Below are positions 32,503 to 44,649 of a stretch of DNA of 64,000 nt, one piece after another (the first letter of the stretch is position 1; each line of letters begins with the position of its first letter). The DNA lies in assembly GCA_032622095.1 (NCBI GenBank), contig CP136066.1, positions 149,449,559 through 149,513,558 on the forward strand. Direction: 5' to 3'. The notes beneath the pieces were generated by a model that made no database searches, had not been told where the DNA came from, and saw only the letters and a program-made list of their open reading frames with translations. The translations under genes were made by a program, and so were the position numbers. The stretch is from Siphonodentalium dalli (taxonomy: Eukaryota > Mollusca > Scaphopoda > Gadilida > Siphonodentaliidae).

Positions 32503-32725
32503 AACCAATTTTAGACCCAAAGATTCTATTTTGAGATGTGAGGCGAACGAGACACCCACAACCAATTTTAGACCCAAAGATTCTATTTTTAGATGTGAAG
32601 GTAACGAGACACCCACAACCAATTTTAGACCCCAAAGATTCTATTTTTAGATGTGAATCTAACGAGGCATCCACAACCAATTTTAGACCCAAAGATTCTA
32701 TTTTTAGATGTGAATCCAACGAGAC
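32503..32725 (-). repeat. Terminal iterons, right arm (about 58 bp x 4)
   Basis: Inverted set matching 23,499-23,727, ending 12 bp inside the right terminus. Confidence 0.85.
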
Positions 32726-32737
32726 ATCTATTCTTCT

Positions 32738-32743
32738 TATAAT
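32738..32743 (+). other. Target-site duplication TATAAT, right
   Basis: A direct repeat of 23,480-23,485 immediately outside the CTATTCTTCT terminus. Confidence 0.75.
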
Positions 32744-34979
32744 ATAAAACATACAGCACACTAAAAATTTATTAACAAATATAATATAATATATCACACA
32801 CAAAACAGCATGCTATATTCGGCAATCAAAAATATGGTTTGTACAATAAAATCACACAGAGAGCACTATATTGGTAAGATTATATTGCTGCCAAAATTTT
32901 TCCTAGAGAGCATCTTTTATGTTTACCGCCATGGATGCAGAAGTAAACTGAGATTTTATAAAATATGTCTGACTATCATCCCTAACTTACAGTCGTTTCG
33001 GACAGGTACGCAAAAACAAACACAAAAGCCGGACCGGACCTCCCCTATCTGTCTGACAATGGAAAGGAATATACTATAAAGCAGCGAACACCCCTCTGCA
33101 TTCATGGGCGTTCTGGAAAGTTGCTAGCTTAGGTGGACATTTATATATTAACCCATACGCTACGGTGGGATTCGCTATTCATGTATACGCAAACACATAA
33201 AGGGTAACACCAGGCCGTACCGCCACAGTAATCCGAACGAGATGGTTCATGCACTATGGTGCGTGCAGAACATACTTGTGCGTACCAAATTCCCATTCCC
33301 CAAGCCGGTAGCTCGACCAAGCCGTAATTGTTAACCCATAACTTGCGAATGGTTCCGTCAGGCAAGCAAAAACCACGGACTGGACCTCCCCTAGCTGTCT
33401 GATCGCGGAAAGGGTTATATACACTATCATGCAGCGAATACCCGTCTGTGTCAATGGGCGATCGGGCAAGAAGCTAGTTCAGGCGGAAGTGGATATATTA
33501 TCCCATTCGGAATCGCCATCCGGTTATGAATCTATACCGAACTAAATAAAGAGCACTCTTTAATCTGAGAGTCGTGGCGGATAGACGGAGGGACAGGGTA
33601 ATGCATGTGAGACCCGTAATATATATATAACGCCATAGTAGTGTTCGTGCGATAATTCAGATTCTTGTATATTATTTATTGAAAGAACTATCTCGTTGCT
33701 ATGTCAAGTATTGGAGGTTCCTGTATGCCTGTCAACCCGTACGAACCCGATCGATTCATAGCAGGTAACACATCCGCATACTGTTCAAATGTCGATCGAT
33801 TATCCCCGTGGTGCATTGTCCTAATAGAATGTAGGGCAATGGCGAACATTACTTAGACGGTGGCATTCATAATTCCATAGAGCAATTGAAATGTCTCTGA
33901 AGCATGGAGCCACGCAACGAATAATGTCTCGCCCACCTCACAAATATATCAGTTACTCATAGCTTGGCCTTTGACAGACTTGAATTCGAACCCTGTTAAA
34001 CAGTTTTGATTCTGCTACTGTTCATTGCACTACATTTGCGGCATTGCTAATCCAGTATTGTGGATGCGTATCTACTCAAAGGTCACGTGATAGCGATCAA
34101 TTATGAGTAAGCGACGCTTCCGGATAATGTTCAAAGTGAGCTGCTCGATCAATCCGCCCCAAATGACGCGATGTGTGGGTAGCAAGGAGTGGCGCGACGA
34201 ACAATGCTTCGACGGGGGTATTGATAACCTCATGGCGCAATTGATATGTAGTATTGTGGCTGTCAGCCTGCTGTCCTACTCATAATTAGGTTACTGAGAG
34301 TCACGGGAGAGCGATCACTTCAATTTAAGTACATGTAATACACCCACATACCATTCAACCATCGATAGATCCGCTCCAACGACGAGCTCTGTCTGTGGTA
34401 TGGGATAACAGGCGAACAATGCTATGGCGGGTGACTTTAGAATGCCATTGTAAAGTGTGAAAATCCGACCGGCCCCAATAAAATCCGACCGGCCCCAACA
34501 AATTCCGACCGCACACGACAGCACCCGACCGTATACCGATCGCACCAGACTAGTCACCGTACCGCCCCATGGGTCCGAACGAGATGGCTCTTGCACTATC
34601 ATGCAGAATAGACAAAAGTTCCAGTCCCCAAGTTCGTAGCTCGACCGGAACTGGCATTGCTAACGGCGTTGCCATAATTTGGTAAATATCAATTTCGCGA
34701 TGCAAATATATTCTCCATACCAGTAACGATTGCCTTCGAGAAATTTGCCTGACAAGTACTGTACAAGGTGTAAACATTATGCGAAAGCGTCTCTAAATAT
34801 TATGACGGCCAAGTATGCGTCGCGCATCATTAGAAAAAAGAATTTATTGTGTTCCTCCTAACATGTTGATTGATTGATTGGCTAATCTTAGTTTACTATA
34901 ATTATGTGGCATTAATTGAGCCATCAATTAGGTTCCCACAAAATAGAGACATCTACGTTAGGCAATGGATATCAATTTT
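32744..34979. repeat. Degenerate direct repeats with GACCGGCCCC words
   Basis: Related segments occur at about 33,030-33,180 and 33,375-33,545 (GGACCTCCCCTA.CTGTCTGA, then CAGCGAA.ACCC.TCTG). Another pair is at 33,220-33,335 and 34,555-34,660 (CCGTACCGCC, GAACGAGATGG, CCCCAAG...GTAGCTCGACC). At 34,459-34,520 a short GC-richer tandem of AATCCGACCGGCCCCAA appears. No coding signal is seen. A box-B-like GGGTTCGAATTC (minus strand, near 33,980) hints at a tRNA-derived SINE but no complete tRNA folds. Confidence 0.45.
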
Positions 34980-35690
34980 CACATGCGAACATTACGGACT
35001 GCCTATCATGAAGAAATCGTTATCCACTGATGTGGATTTCGCCGGAGCATGGACATTAAATGATAATACTAGCAAAACCAAAGTTATTATTTTCAGCAGG
35101 GAGATGGTAGTGACATATGTGGAATTCAGACTATATGTGACCAAATACTCGATATCGTTGATGAATTCCCGTACCTTTGAGTTAAATTATTTTATACAGG
35201 GTGATTTCATAACGCTATCAAGGACACCGCCATGGAAGTTATGTATGGTCTGTTAAGTAAGATCAGAACACTAGACTTGTCTGTAGATGTCGCCTTCAAA
35301 TTATTCGACTCGACTCGACTCGATTCTGTTATACGGCTGCGAAATTTGGGGATTTTAAAATATGAAATTGATTGAGAGTGTTCATTTAAAACTGTTACTG
35401 CACATGAAGACTAGCACGCCGACTGTTATGGTATACGGCGAGCTAGGGAGATAGCATATGATGGTAAAAAAAGTCAGTTGCCCTTGGTGTTGTAGGGTCT
35501 GACCAATCAGAATTACCAAACAGCCAGAAAAAAGAAATTTCCGTTATCTTGAGAGACCAATTTGCTCAGCAGTGGTGGATAGGTATAAAAGGTTCACCAA
35601 GAAGAACGTTCTATAAAGAACTGAAAATAACAGTTTGTTTAGAATATTGTATGCTGGACTTGCCTTTTAATCTAATATTCTAATTTCAGC
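34980..35690 (+). pseudogene. LINE reverse transcriptase C-terminal remnant
   Basis: Three out-of-frame pieces follow each other in the order expected for a non-LTR ORF2 end. The first has WTLNDNTSKTKVIIFSRE (35,050-35,107). The second, after a shift near 35,225, has LLSKIRTLDLSVDVAFKLF and VILYGCEIWGF, then LIESVHLKLLLHMKTSTP. The third has RDQFAQQWWIGIKG, YKELKITVCLEY and DLPF (about 35,555-35,680). At least two frameshifts and an in-frame stop after CEIWGF make it non-functional. A CGACT repeat inserted near 35,307-35,325 is an additional lesion. The clade is not certain. Confidence 0.75.
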
Positions 35691-37800
35691 CCAGTCATCA
35701 TTGGTCGATTCGCATACGTAGGACTACGGGCACATGATCTAATCATGAACTCACACACTGTTTGTTTTCATGGTATGGATTCACATTCTTGCAGTTACAA
35801 TTTGCGCCTTTAAAATTCACGTGTTGGGCATCATATTATACCTTATTTCCATATATTTATTTGTCGCGGCATCATATTATGTCAAAATTTATAATAATCC
35901 TTGGTCGACTTGTTCACACACAATATAATATAATGTAAAGTTCTGACTCGGATGTGCTCGAATCTTTTGCTCACAGAACAGAAACTCGCAACAAAGTGGT
36001 GGTATTTTGTGTTATCCATGAATTCATGGTCTTTCGTTGTAAACTTAACGAGTATAGTAAGCCATCATTGTTATGTGGTGAGTACCAATTGGACATAATG
36101 CATCATGGTTAACAATGACTTATTTCCCGAGCAATATCTGGCTTCAACGGCTAGCAATTGGCAATGTTCTCGAGAAACATTAAGGCTCAATTGGCGGGAG
36201 TTTCTTTTTAGTTGAACAGCGGTGGCAAATCAGGGATACAAGGTCCGGGTCGGTGGGTCTGAGCACCGATAACAGATTTTTATAGATGTAAATTGTTTTC
36301 CAAATCCATGTTTGAAAATAAATTATGACTACTAATATGATTTTAAATGTACAGGCTTATAAACTGGAGCAATATAGAGCATTATTCAAAAGGAGGCTCC
36401 TAGTTTCAATATTTACCCGTTAATTGTTCTTATATAACACGATATCATGGGGTGGGTCCCACTTCTTACGAGGAAACATGACACTGAAAAAAAAGTCCGT
36501 ATCATTGTTGCTTTGACATTCAATTATCGCTGCGATTCCAAATGGTATGCACATTGAAATATAAAACAGATACCCTGTATTATTATATGATGTTCATCGC
36601 TGGGTATATGGGACCTTGGATTACTGGGGCCTACCGATATAACGAAAATCTAATTAATTTAACATAGCATGCTAAGTATTACAAAACAACCATTCATCTT
36701 TGAGATGACAACATTTTATTGGGCCTGTAATGCGCTCCACTGCCCACCCATCCAAACACATACTGCCCTATGCACTGTCCCTATACACGTGCCTGCTCTA
36801 TACCACATCATGGTAGCGTACATGTGTATCATGTATACTACAATGACATAAAGCATGAACATATATACTAGTATGCACGGTTCAGAAGGTCTACGCGGGA
36901 GTGGGGGTAAAATACGACGTGGAACATTATATATGTATAATTAATACAGACACTGGTCGACCATTAAATAGTCATCTAGCCATAGCTAGTCACAACGTCA
37001 GATTATACGCTGCCGTGCATGCACATCTTGGTCGTATATACATATATATATATAATGCGGGTACCCTGTGGATGTGGATGCTGAACCTTATTTGACAAGT
37101 TTAGTTGAAGAGTGATTTGTGATTTTCTGAGATTTCTGGTGCTTTTCATTAGCTTACCTGATTTGTATTTCATCCAGACGGTTATTTTAAACATTTCACA
37201 CCCTCTGTCTGCCTTATCCTGCTATTTTCACGGTTTTTCATCCGAGATCGGAAAGGAAAAAAAAATTGCGTTCCCGGGGTGGTGGGTCCCAAAAAAAACA
37301 AACAAACAAACAAACAAACAAACCTTGTATCCTGGAGTCCCCCCCCCCCCGAGTTAAACGGAATTGTGTAAGGATAGTGGATTTTCATTTTCAAAAAAAA
37401 TGTTGTGCGTCAATACATATTAAGTGGCGTGTTCTCGAGACTTTTAAGCCCCCAATTCATTCCACTGAGGACGAGAGTTTCTCGGTTGAAAAGAGCAAGA
37501 GGCACTGCTCAATCCAACTTCTTAAGGCAGCATTTGGGAGTCAATATCAGATATAGTTCTGATTTGGATGTGCTCGATTCTTTTGCTCATGGAAACGAAT
37601 CGCACAACAATGTGGCTGAGTGTATTTTAGTGTAAATTGAACGAATATCGTAAGCCATCACTGTTTTTGCGGTCCCAATTAGTTCCACTGAGGACGGAAG
37701 TTTCACGAATAATAGAGCCAGCAGTACTACATGAGTCCATTCGAGGGGAACATTCCGGACTCCATGTGCCAGAATAGTGTCCAAACCAAAGAGCCGACAT
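35691..37800. other. AT-rich DNA with dispersed duplications
   Basis: Segments near 35,935-36,070 and 37,553-37,665 match (GATGTGCTCGA.TCTTTTGCTCA, then GTAAGCCATCA). A (CAAA)n run at about 37,297-37,323 and C homopolymers near 37,341-37,350 are present. No gene is supported. Confidence 0.4.
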
Positions 37801-38019
37801 ATCGTGAATCAGAACACACCTGAAAATGTGTAGCTAAATATTCGGAACAAAATAGTTGAGACATACATGTATAGCAAAATTTATATCTAGATTATAGTAG
37901 TGAATTAACTCAACACTTGTAGTAGAGGCTCTTTTGTCCTTATTTTTGGCTCCCGTGTTCATTTTGTGAAATATAGCAACTATGCTAATGATATATATAA
38001 TATACCGGGCATCAGAAAA
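37801..38019. repeat. Dispersed repeat fragment matching 4,905-5,060
   Basis: It shares TCAGAACACACCTG, GTGTAGCTA and a CAACACTTGT word with the intron sequence at 4,916-5,030 in the same orientation. Confidence 0.45.
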
Positions 38020-39240
38020 TAAATGTTAGATGGCCGCCATCCAAATTTCACATTAGACACTGAGTCAGTTTGATCAATAGCTGGTAGTAAATTTCATATC
38101 GAAATCTGAATATTTCTCTACTGCTGTGATAGTATTACAACAGACATCGCTTTGACTGAAAATATGGCCACATTAATCCAAGATGGCCTCCAAAATGCCG
38201 ACCGAAATTTGGAAATTTGAGGAATTTTCGTACTTGTCTCTTAAAACGTTAACGACTGTTTGAAAGCGGTTGCTGATAGAAAATTAATATTAAATAAACG
38301 TTAACACCTAACCATTCTGACAACATAATAAGTCCTATTTCGCGTCTAATTACTGCCAACTATCATTAACATTTTAATTCATAAATATGCTATAAAATTT
38401 TTCAAGAAATCAATTTCAGGTGTTAAACATATAATAACTGAATTTGATGAAGAAAATGTTCAAAAAATATATCGATTGCCATATAATTAAAACCAAAAAC
38501 AATGCTTTTGCATTCAAGATGGCGGCCAAAATAGCTACCAAACTAGAGAAATCACTAAAATACGTCCATTGTATCATTCATAATGCGCGATTTAGTGAAT
38601 ATAGGTGGATATATTTTATCCAAGTTGGCGAAAGAACATGGAGTTATGAAACAATAAGGATATTTTGTGAGCCATGGCTGTTTATACCCAAGAATCCAAG
38701 AGAATGAAACCACCAACATGAGATAATAACATCAACAAAGCAGCCATGGAATTTAAGAGTATGCATTGAATCAGGAAGGAAATAGTAGATGAGAAAATGG
38801 TGATATTTCTGCATTAGTGCTACCATTGTATCAAACTTGCTCTTGGTAGAGCAAATTGGACCTCAAAATCCAAGATGGCTCCCAAAACGGCTACCGAATT
38901 TCGAAACAAAGGAGTTTTCACACCACCTCTTAAATCATTCACAACTGTTTGAAATCGGTTGCAGCATTATTTTTAATAAATTATGATATATAACTACTCG
39001 GTAAGCATAACATGTTGGATTAACATATTATTATGCATGTGCATCTACATTCAAAATGGCGACTATGGTGGTTACCAGAATTGAGAACTCATCCAAATTT
39101 GCTAAAGTTTTATTGATAACGCTCCTAACGTGTGTTTCCGTGACTTCTGATAACCCATTTGTTCTATGTTGGCAAAAGACCCATTAATTCTGAAACAATA
39201 TGAATATTTTGCGACACTCGCTGTTTATTCCCGACATTTC
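38020..39240. repeat. Degenerate tandem array with AAGATGGC words
   Basis: Repeated blocks contain CAAGATGGC, then AAAA.GGCTACC or a similar word, then TTTGAGGAATTTT/GGAGTTTTC, CTTAAA.CATT.ACAACTGTTTGAAA and CGGTTGC. Starts are near 38,030, 38,177, 38,513, 38,871 and 39,053. Spacing is irregular (150-360 bp). No frame persists through the units. Confidence 0.5.
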
Positions 39241-39874
39241 AACAGCATAACATCATAGAAACCACGAATTTAGATAAACAATATATGCTGTTGCCCCATA
39301 ATTATATGAACATCCTGAAAAAGCTGAACGGGCGACTGGAATGAAAAATCATAACGCAATATTAAGGCTGTCGGTAATGAGCAATACTTTACAAGAAAAC
39401 CATAATCAGAAATGGTAACGCCCTCAAGATCATATTATTTGCCATAAATATAAATTATAATATAAAATATATTGGTTACATGAATGCACCGCCTCAGAAT
39501 TCCGTTAAAACAACTAACCTTTCAAATTATAACAAAAAACTACAGCTTATTACTGCAGGTTTCTCATTCACCACACCAGAAAGCTTCTAAATGCGGATCA
39601 AAAATCGGAGGCATTGTGTTCCCGCCAAGAGTGCATGGCACAGCCATTGTTCATACCTAATCATCGAAAGCAATTAACGCGGTGATAATAGTTACATACT
39701 GCAACTATAAGACATCCAGTGAATACACATCCAACGAAACCCGAAATGTGTTGTCCTGCGAGAAATCCCATCGCTATATCTCAATTTGACATGGCCAGAT
39801 TAGACTTCCTACAATATCCTAAAACAATAAAGCTTCTCAAATGATCGGCATTGTCAACAGAACTTTCACGAACT
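39241..39874. repeat. Dispersed repeat copy 1, 5' part
   Basis: 39,360-39,874 matches 57,440-57,955 at high similarity (ACCATAATCAGAAATGGTAA, TTGGTTACATGAATGCACCG, TGTGTTCCCGCCAAGAGTGC). The matched sequence resumes after a LINE insertion, near 40,680. It may be a decayed retroelement body, but no domain is recognised. Confidence 0.55.
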
Positions 39875-39904
39875 TGGACATCGACACTTTCTAATCGCTC
39901 TACA

Positions 39905-40350
39905 TAAGCATGGTCAGACCTAATCATCGAATACTGTAACTCTGTATGGAGCCCACATCACAAATATCAAAGCTTTGTGTTAGAGAAATACAAAGAAAAG
40001 CAACGAAACTAGTTCGTCAAATCAAAACTCTATGCTACCGAGACCGAATGATAAGACTCAATCTTTAAAATATCGAATATTTAGAGGAGATCTAATCGAG
40101 GTATATAAACTGTTGAATGGTCATTACAATATCAATGCCTGTGACCTATCAGAAAGACATTCGTCAGGAAGAACAAGAGGACATAATACAAAGCTACAGA
40201 TGCCCATTGTTATTTGTTAACAAGGCCATAGGAAAATATTTCTTCACGCAGAGGGTGGTAAATAGCTGGAACTTTTTGCCAGACTTCGCTGTTGAGATCC
40301 AAAACTCGATCAATACAAAATATACATAGACTCATTCTACTATTATATAA
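39905..40350 (+). pseudogene. LINE ORF2 C-terminal remnant nested in a repeat
   Basis: The frame pieces IEYCNSVWSPHHKYQ (39,926), SLKYRIFRGDLIEVYKLLN (near 40,065), RTRGHNTKLQMP and then, after a shift near 40,205, FFTQRVVNSWNFLPDFAVE form the well-known non-LTR ORF2 end (E.CN.VWSP; L.YRR.RGD.IEVYK.L; FF.QRV...WN.LP). An in-frame stop follows EKQRN. It interrupts the repeat that is continuous at 57,955-58,020, so it inserted later. Confidence 0.75.
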
Positions 40351-43139
40351 AATACGAGTTCGACGACAAATAATATTTTCAAGTGACTCACAAGTAAATA
40401 TCGAATGACGATACATATATTTGTAAACAAGCATTGCAAATAATGTTATTGGGACGAAAAGTCGCCAGACTTGTTCCGTATTATGATGATGATGATGATT
40501 ATGAGATGATTGATAGAACAAACCACTAGTATGATGCTCGTGTCGTTATTTGTTTAAAATATATATCAATTGACATATACGCACCCGTTCCCTAATTAAA
40601 ATCAACATATTTCGACAATTTTAGGGGACCTCCGCGAATTCGGGAAATTCGGCAAATAGACGTCCGCAAATAGCGACCGACTGCGAATTGTCACAACCGG
40701 AAAAACCCATTATCTATTTATAAAATGCCCAGCGAACCACAGCTTTCTAAAAATCTGTACCACAGTATACACCCAAGGGGCGTTAATAATTACTTCACCT
40801 TGATGTCGCCGATAGCGGGTTTGGGTAAGAATATAATAATAGGAGCTCATATTTGAGGGATTCGTCAGTGATATCAATATACATGTGTGACAACACCGGG
40901 GACACGATTGCGAAAGTAAGACAATTTATAATGGCTTGTTCTTTAATAGCAGCTATAGTTTACATTTAATACACTGAATGAGTATTACAGGGACATATGA
41001 CAATTCCCAAACGAGAGCCTCCAAATGTGCGCTTTATACGTCTTCTGCGAACAATAATCGTGTTGGCGGATTTCTACGAGGTTTATTTCATACGAAAAAT
41101 ATCACCTACATGTTTACACGTAGCCTCGACGACTAGAGATAAATTATGTCCAGTGCGTAACAAAACCGAAACTGTTGCAGTGCACCGAAAAGCGCATAGG
41201 TCAACTCACTGATTTCACAGTGGCTGATTTTGACTCATAGAGCTATAGGATAGGAAAATAGCCTCACAGAATGATTCCCAATGGTATATTTGAGTCCCAT
41301 AGATGAGATAGTTCTATATACTACATAATCCGGCTATGGTCTACACATGCATGGTGCAGAAAAGGTGTATGCGTCAAGTTTATTTTTGATACACTCATGT
41401 CATATTTGTAGCATATTTGTAACATTTGTTATCGAACTTCGTCCAAACGTTGTATGGTCTCATCAAATGTCACACAAGAAACGTGTTCATGCCAAATTCC
41501 TATTCAGATACCTGTACTTCTGTATTTTTTATCCGCTATTGGCAACGCTCTAAATGAACCTAATTGGATATATATCCCCGCATTCCTACACCGTTGGATG
41601 TGGATTTACATGATTGTTGAGCCAATTGAACTCACCGACAGACTAGATACATGTAATATGTTGGGTGGAACGTTCCTGGTATTTATTCCAGATGTCTTAC
41701 ATGTATAAAGGAAGGTTTCTTACCACAATGCAAGGAGTCTCCGTCGAGAAAAAACTCAGGTCCTTAGATATCGAAAAGCTCATACTTTACTGGACAAAAG
41801 TTCAAGTCAATTTCAGTCAATGTTAAGGCAAGTGCAAATAGCGAACAATCCACAGTATTATCTCAATACAAGCATAAATATGTCGTCTACTACTTCCTCT
41901 GTTTTCGCAGTAGCTATGTTCTCGCGCTTTTGACTTGCCTTCTTGTCAGATCATTCTATTACGTGTGTAGGGTTTGCCAGAATTGTTTTTATAAACTACG
42001 CGTGTTCGATGAACAACTGAAGGATTACTTGCAAGATTGCGGTATTTCTGTGATTCTAAGATTTTTATTTTCTGTGGCCGAACACTTCCTGTGTAATACT
42101 AATGAAAGTCCAAAATGAGAATGTTGTGTAGGAGCTCTTAATAAACGTTCCACCACATGTTCTTGGTGACCCGTCACTGCATCCAGTTGCATCGATGCCC
42201 CATAATATGACATGGAAAATATACGAGCTTGTGGTGTTTCGGTGAGGTATTTCATAACTACTGCATATCCAGGCACTTAGCATAGGAATTGCACTTTTAA
42301 CGACGATAGTCTTTTGTTGAAGAATATTTCGCATAATGAACGACAACCGATAATTATTACGAATAGGGGTACACGTCACTAGAATTTGTGTTCTTTCTAT
42401 TCGTTGTCGTTTTTCCCTATCCGTTGTTACGATTAAGGAAGCATTTCTACTGAAAATTTCAAATTGATTTATATGATGTGCAATTAGTGTCAAATTGAAG
42501 TACACAGGACACATATACGATATCTTTTTACGGAATTGACAATTTCCAACTCAATCCGGAGTTATGACCATTTGATTTCTCAAAAACTGTAAGCCTTAAG
42601 TTCTCGGATTTTCAACATATATGTGTGAAAACATTCAAAACATGTATTTTGTAAAAATCTTTTGGTTTAAACATATTGTTATCAATACGTATATTACAAT
42701 ACAAATTGGGATTGGCGGACAAGTGCGATCCACCAAATCTTTTGAAATCTTTTGAGATGGGCTGTGTGTGGATGTTGCAAATCGATCATAATTAAGTTGG
42801 CTATTTCTCTCATTATTCAGACACCAGTGCCACCAAAATACTTAATATATGTTCTGGAATGTTGCATACAATCACTGGCTTTAGCTCAATCGCTTGGATT
42901 GGCGAAACACCGCACAAATGTCAACTTTATGAAAAAGAATGGTCCTTTTGATTAACAGCATCGCGTTCGCTTACCAGCATCATAGCAATACAGCAGTTCC
43001 CATCAGCAGCGTATATATACCATTATGGCGTATCACTTAACCAGGTATAAGCACCATGAGCTTCCCATTTTGGGTAAAGATTTATGAAACTACAGGTAAA
43101 CTACAGGTATATTAAAAAGAGTACTTTATTGTATCATAA
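40351..43139. other. No supported gene; repeat tail and unique DNA
   Basis: A (GAT)n stretch lies near 40,484-40,500. From about 40,680 to 40,790 the repeat shared with 57,985-58,120 resumes (ATCTATTTATAAAA, CACAGTATACAC). The rest is unmatched. Minus-strand frames at 42,025-42,514 lack splice support or motifs and are not called. Confidence 0.35.
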
Positions 43140-43709
43140 TGTTACAGTCATTGAGAGTATAACAGGGGCGATGAGCGGATGATTGTGTGCGATGTTTCTG
43201 TGAGTTTTACGTGGATGTATGAAAGATGGAAACAACTGAAAAATACACATCGCATTATCAAAATTGTTAGTTGTAACCTTTTTTCTTTTCTTCTGACATC
43301 GCTTCAATGGACTACATGCAGATAACAATAATGGTTTTGTATTATAAGCTATCGGTATCTCACAAATTGCCTCCAAATGAATCTGCAATCCCGATGTATG
43401 AACCTTCTCAGCTTGACTTCAGCTTGACATCTGTTGGTTGCCATAATACAATACCTGTGGATATCCGGACGGTCAACTATTCACCACAGTCACACACGGA
43501 CGGACGGACACATGTGATCCATTATGCACCGAATCTTCGAGTGGAGGTATAATTATGACCCACTAAGATATCGGGATAGATCATCCCTCACCATCGAGCG
43601 TTCAATTCTCACAAACCATATCTCGATTTTGTGCTTTTAAGACCGAATGTTCTATCCACCGAAAGACGAAATAAACGTATATATCTACTATAATATACTT
43701 CAAATTTAA
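43140..43709. repeat. Right copy of segmental duplication, outer end
   Basis: From 43,352 this aligns to positions 1-274 and then, across the empty TA site near 43,617, to 1,106-1,197 of the left copy. A further module at 43,160-43,230 (GATTGTGTGCGATG) resembles 45,275 and 1,864. AATAAA on the minus strand near 43,126 could be the poly(A) signal of the right lectin gene. Confidence 0.6.
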
Positions 43710-44190
43710 GGGGCTTGCTACATGCGCATGGACAACTCGGCTTGCGTGGACGACTCGGTCTCGCTCTTACATGAGCCGGAGCAACTCTGCTAGTCGGAAC
43801 AACTACATTGGATGCGCACAGATCTACCTGTCAATCTATCTGTCAATTACCCCATCACGACTTCAGCACTATATAATGTCGAAAGTGATGTGGACGTCAC
43901 TCAGAAAACTCAATCACATTCCGCGAATATTCTATTCGCTGACGTCATGTCAAGTCACAAGGAATCGTGTTATGTTTCATGTTTCCATCTCGGCTAACCG
44001 GGGTAACTCTATGTTACATGTGCTGAGTATATATATACGGTCTAACTGAGTTGTCCCGGCTTGGTTGTACGGGCTATACATAACTTCCTGTTGGCGCGGA
44101 ACGTGTAATTGCACACCATCTTTTTAGTGAGAGGACACAGGAGACCGGGGCACAAGACAAACCGAGTTGTCCGGGGCTCGTGTAACAACC
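43710..44190. mobile_element. GGGGCTTG TIR element, right copy
   Basis: The counterpart of 1,198-1,516. It starts GGGGCTTGCTACATG and ends with CTCGTGTAACAACC. It is about 160 bp longer because of an internal segment at roughly 43,800-43,930 absent from the left copy. Confidence 0.55.
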
Positions 44191-44211
44191 ACATGCTAAG
44201 TGACGATTTAA

Positions 44212-44645
44212 AGGCCCACTTAATTTTCGAATGACCAGATTACATTATACACAACATATCCCATATTATATGCCATTTGGCAGAGGAACCAAAAATATTT
44301 ATATTCCACCAGAATACGGAACAGCTGTGGCCTTGGAGTGTCCACCAAGTGATAGAAGATCTCAGATTTATTCCAAGACTTCTCCCTTGTTAACCCAGAA
44401 TGCATCAGAATTCAAACTAAGCGATATAGTTATTCCCCTTCCATTGAGAATAATAGACTTTGTAGTACAGTCTGGATCAAAATTAACAGAACACACCTCA
44501 CTACCTCGACAAAAACAATGTACCCAGTTTATTCGACCGGATCGGTTGATAATACCATGATTTGGAGCTTCCTTTTTCAAATGGTATATAATATGGAATA
44601 TGTTGTATATAATGTGATCAGGTGGTTCGAAAATGAAGTGGGTCT
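44212..44645. mobile_element. 434-bp MITE with TTAA target duplication
   Basis: TTAA lies at 44,208-44,211 and 44,646-44,649. The ends AGGCCCACTTAATTTTCGAA and TTCGAAAATGAAGTGGGTCT are inverted, and the TIR continues for about 70 bp (CAACATATCCCATATTATAT against its complement). The left duplicate at 1,528-1,540 has the uninterrupted site (CAATTTAAGCAAG). The two overlapping open frames inside (plus 44,231-44,560; minus 44,368-44,703) are therefore element interior. TTAA suggests a piggyBac-type transposase in trans. Confidence 0.85.
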
Positions 44646-44649
44646 TTAA

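Larger units (their letters stand above)
23486..32737. mobile_element. Palindromic non-autonomous Polinton/Maverick-like element
   Basis: The element starts AGAAGAATAG and ends CTATTCTTCT. The whole interval is an inverted repeat with arms of about 4.63 and 4.62 kb meeting near 28,117. Mirrored pairs include the two genes, minisatellites, A-rich tracts and terminal iterons. The arms differ by occasional substitutions and repeat-number changes (for example the A-rich tract near the centre is about 48 bp on the left and 125 bp on the right). Outside the termini the flanks differ completely except for TATAAT. The 6-bp duplication and 5'-AG ends fit Polintons, which are usually 15-20 kb with TIRs of hundreds of bp. 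Here polymerase, integrase, ATPase, protease and capsid genes are all missing. Mobilisation in trans is inferred. IS3EU also makes 6-bp duplications and is the main alternative. Confidence 0.75.

Noticed and set aside
23486-32737. Assembly fold-back artefact as the explanation for the palindrome
   Set aside because: The mirror symmetry stops exactly at AG/CT termini bounded by TATAAT, the flanks are not mirrored, and the arms carry real differences. Read-level proof is still needed for the axis.
33965-34050. Possible minus-strand tRNA (GGGTTCGAATTC box B)
   Set aside because: No matching acceptor stem or convincing box A could be found; at most a tRNA-derived SINE remnant.
42025-42514. 149- and 83-codon minus frames
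   Set aside because: Two overlapping frames with no recognised motif, no repeat or paralogue support, and no clear splice sites.
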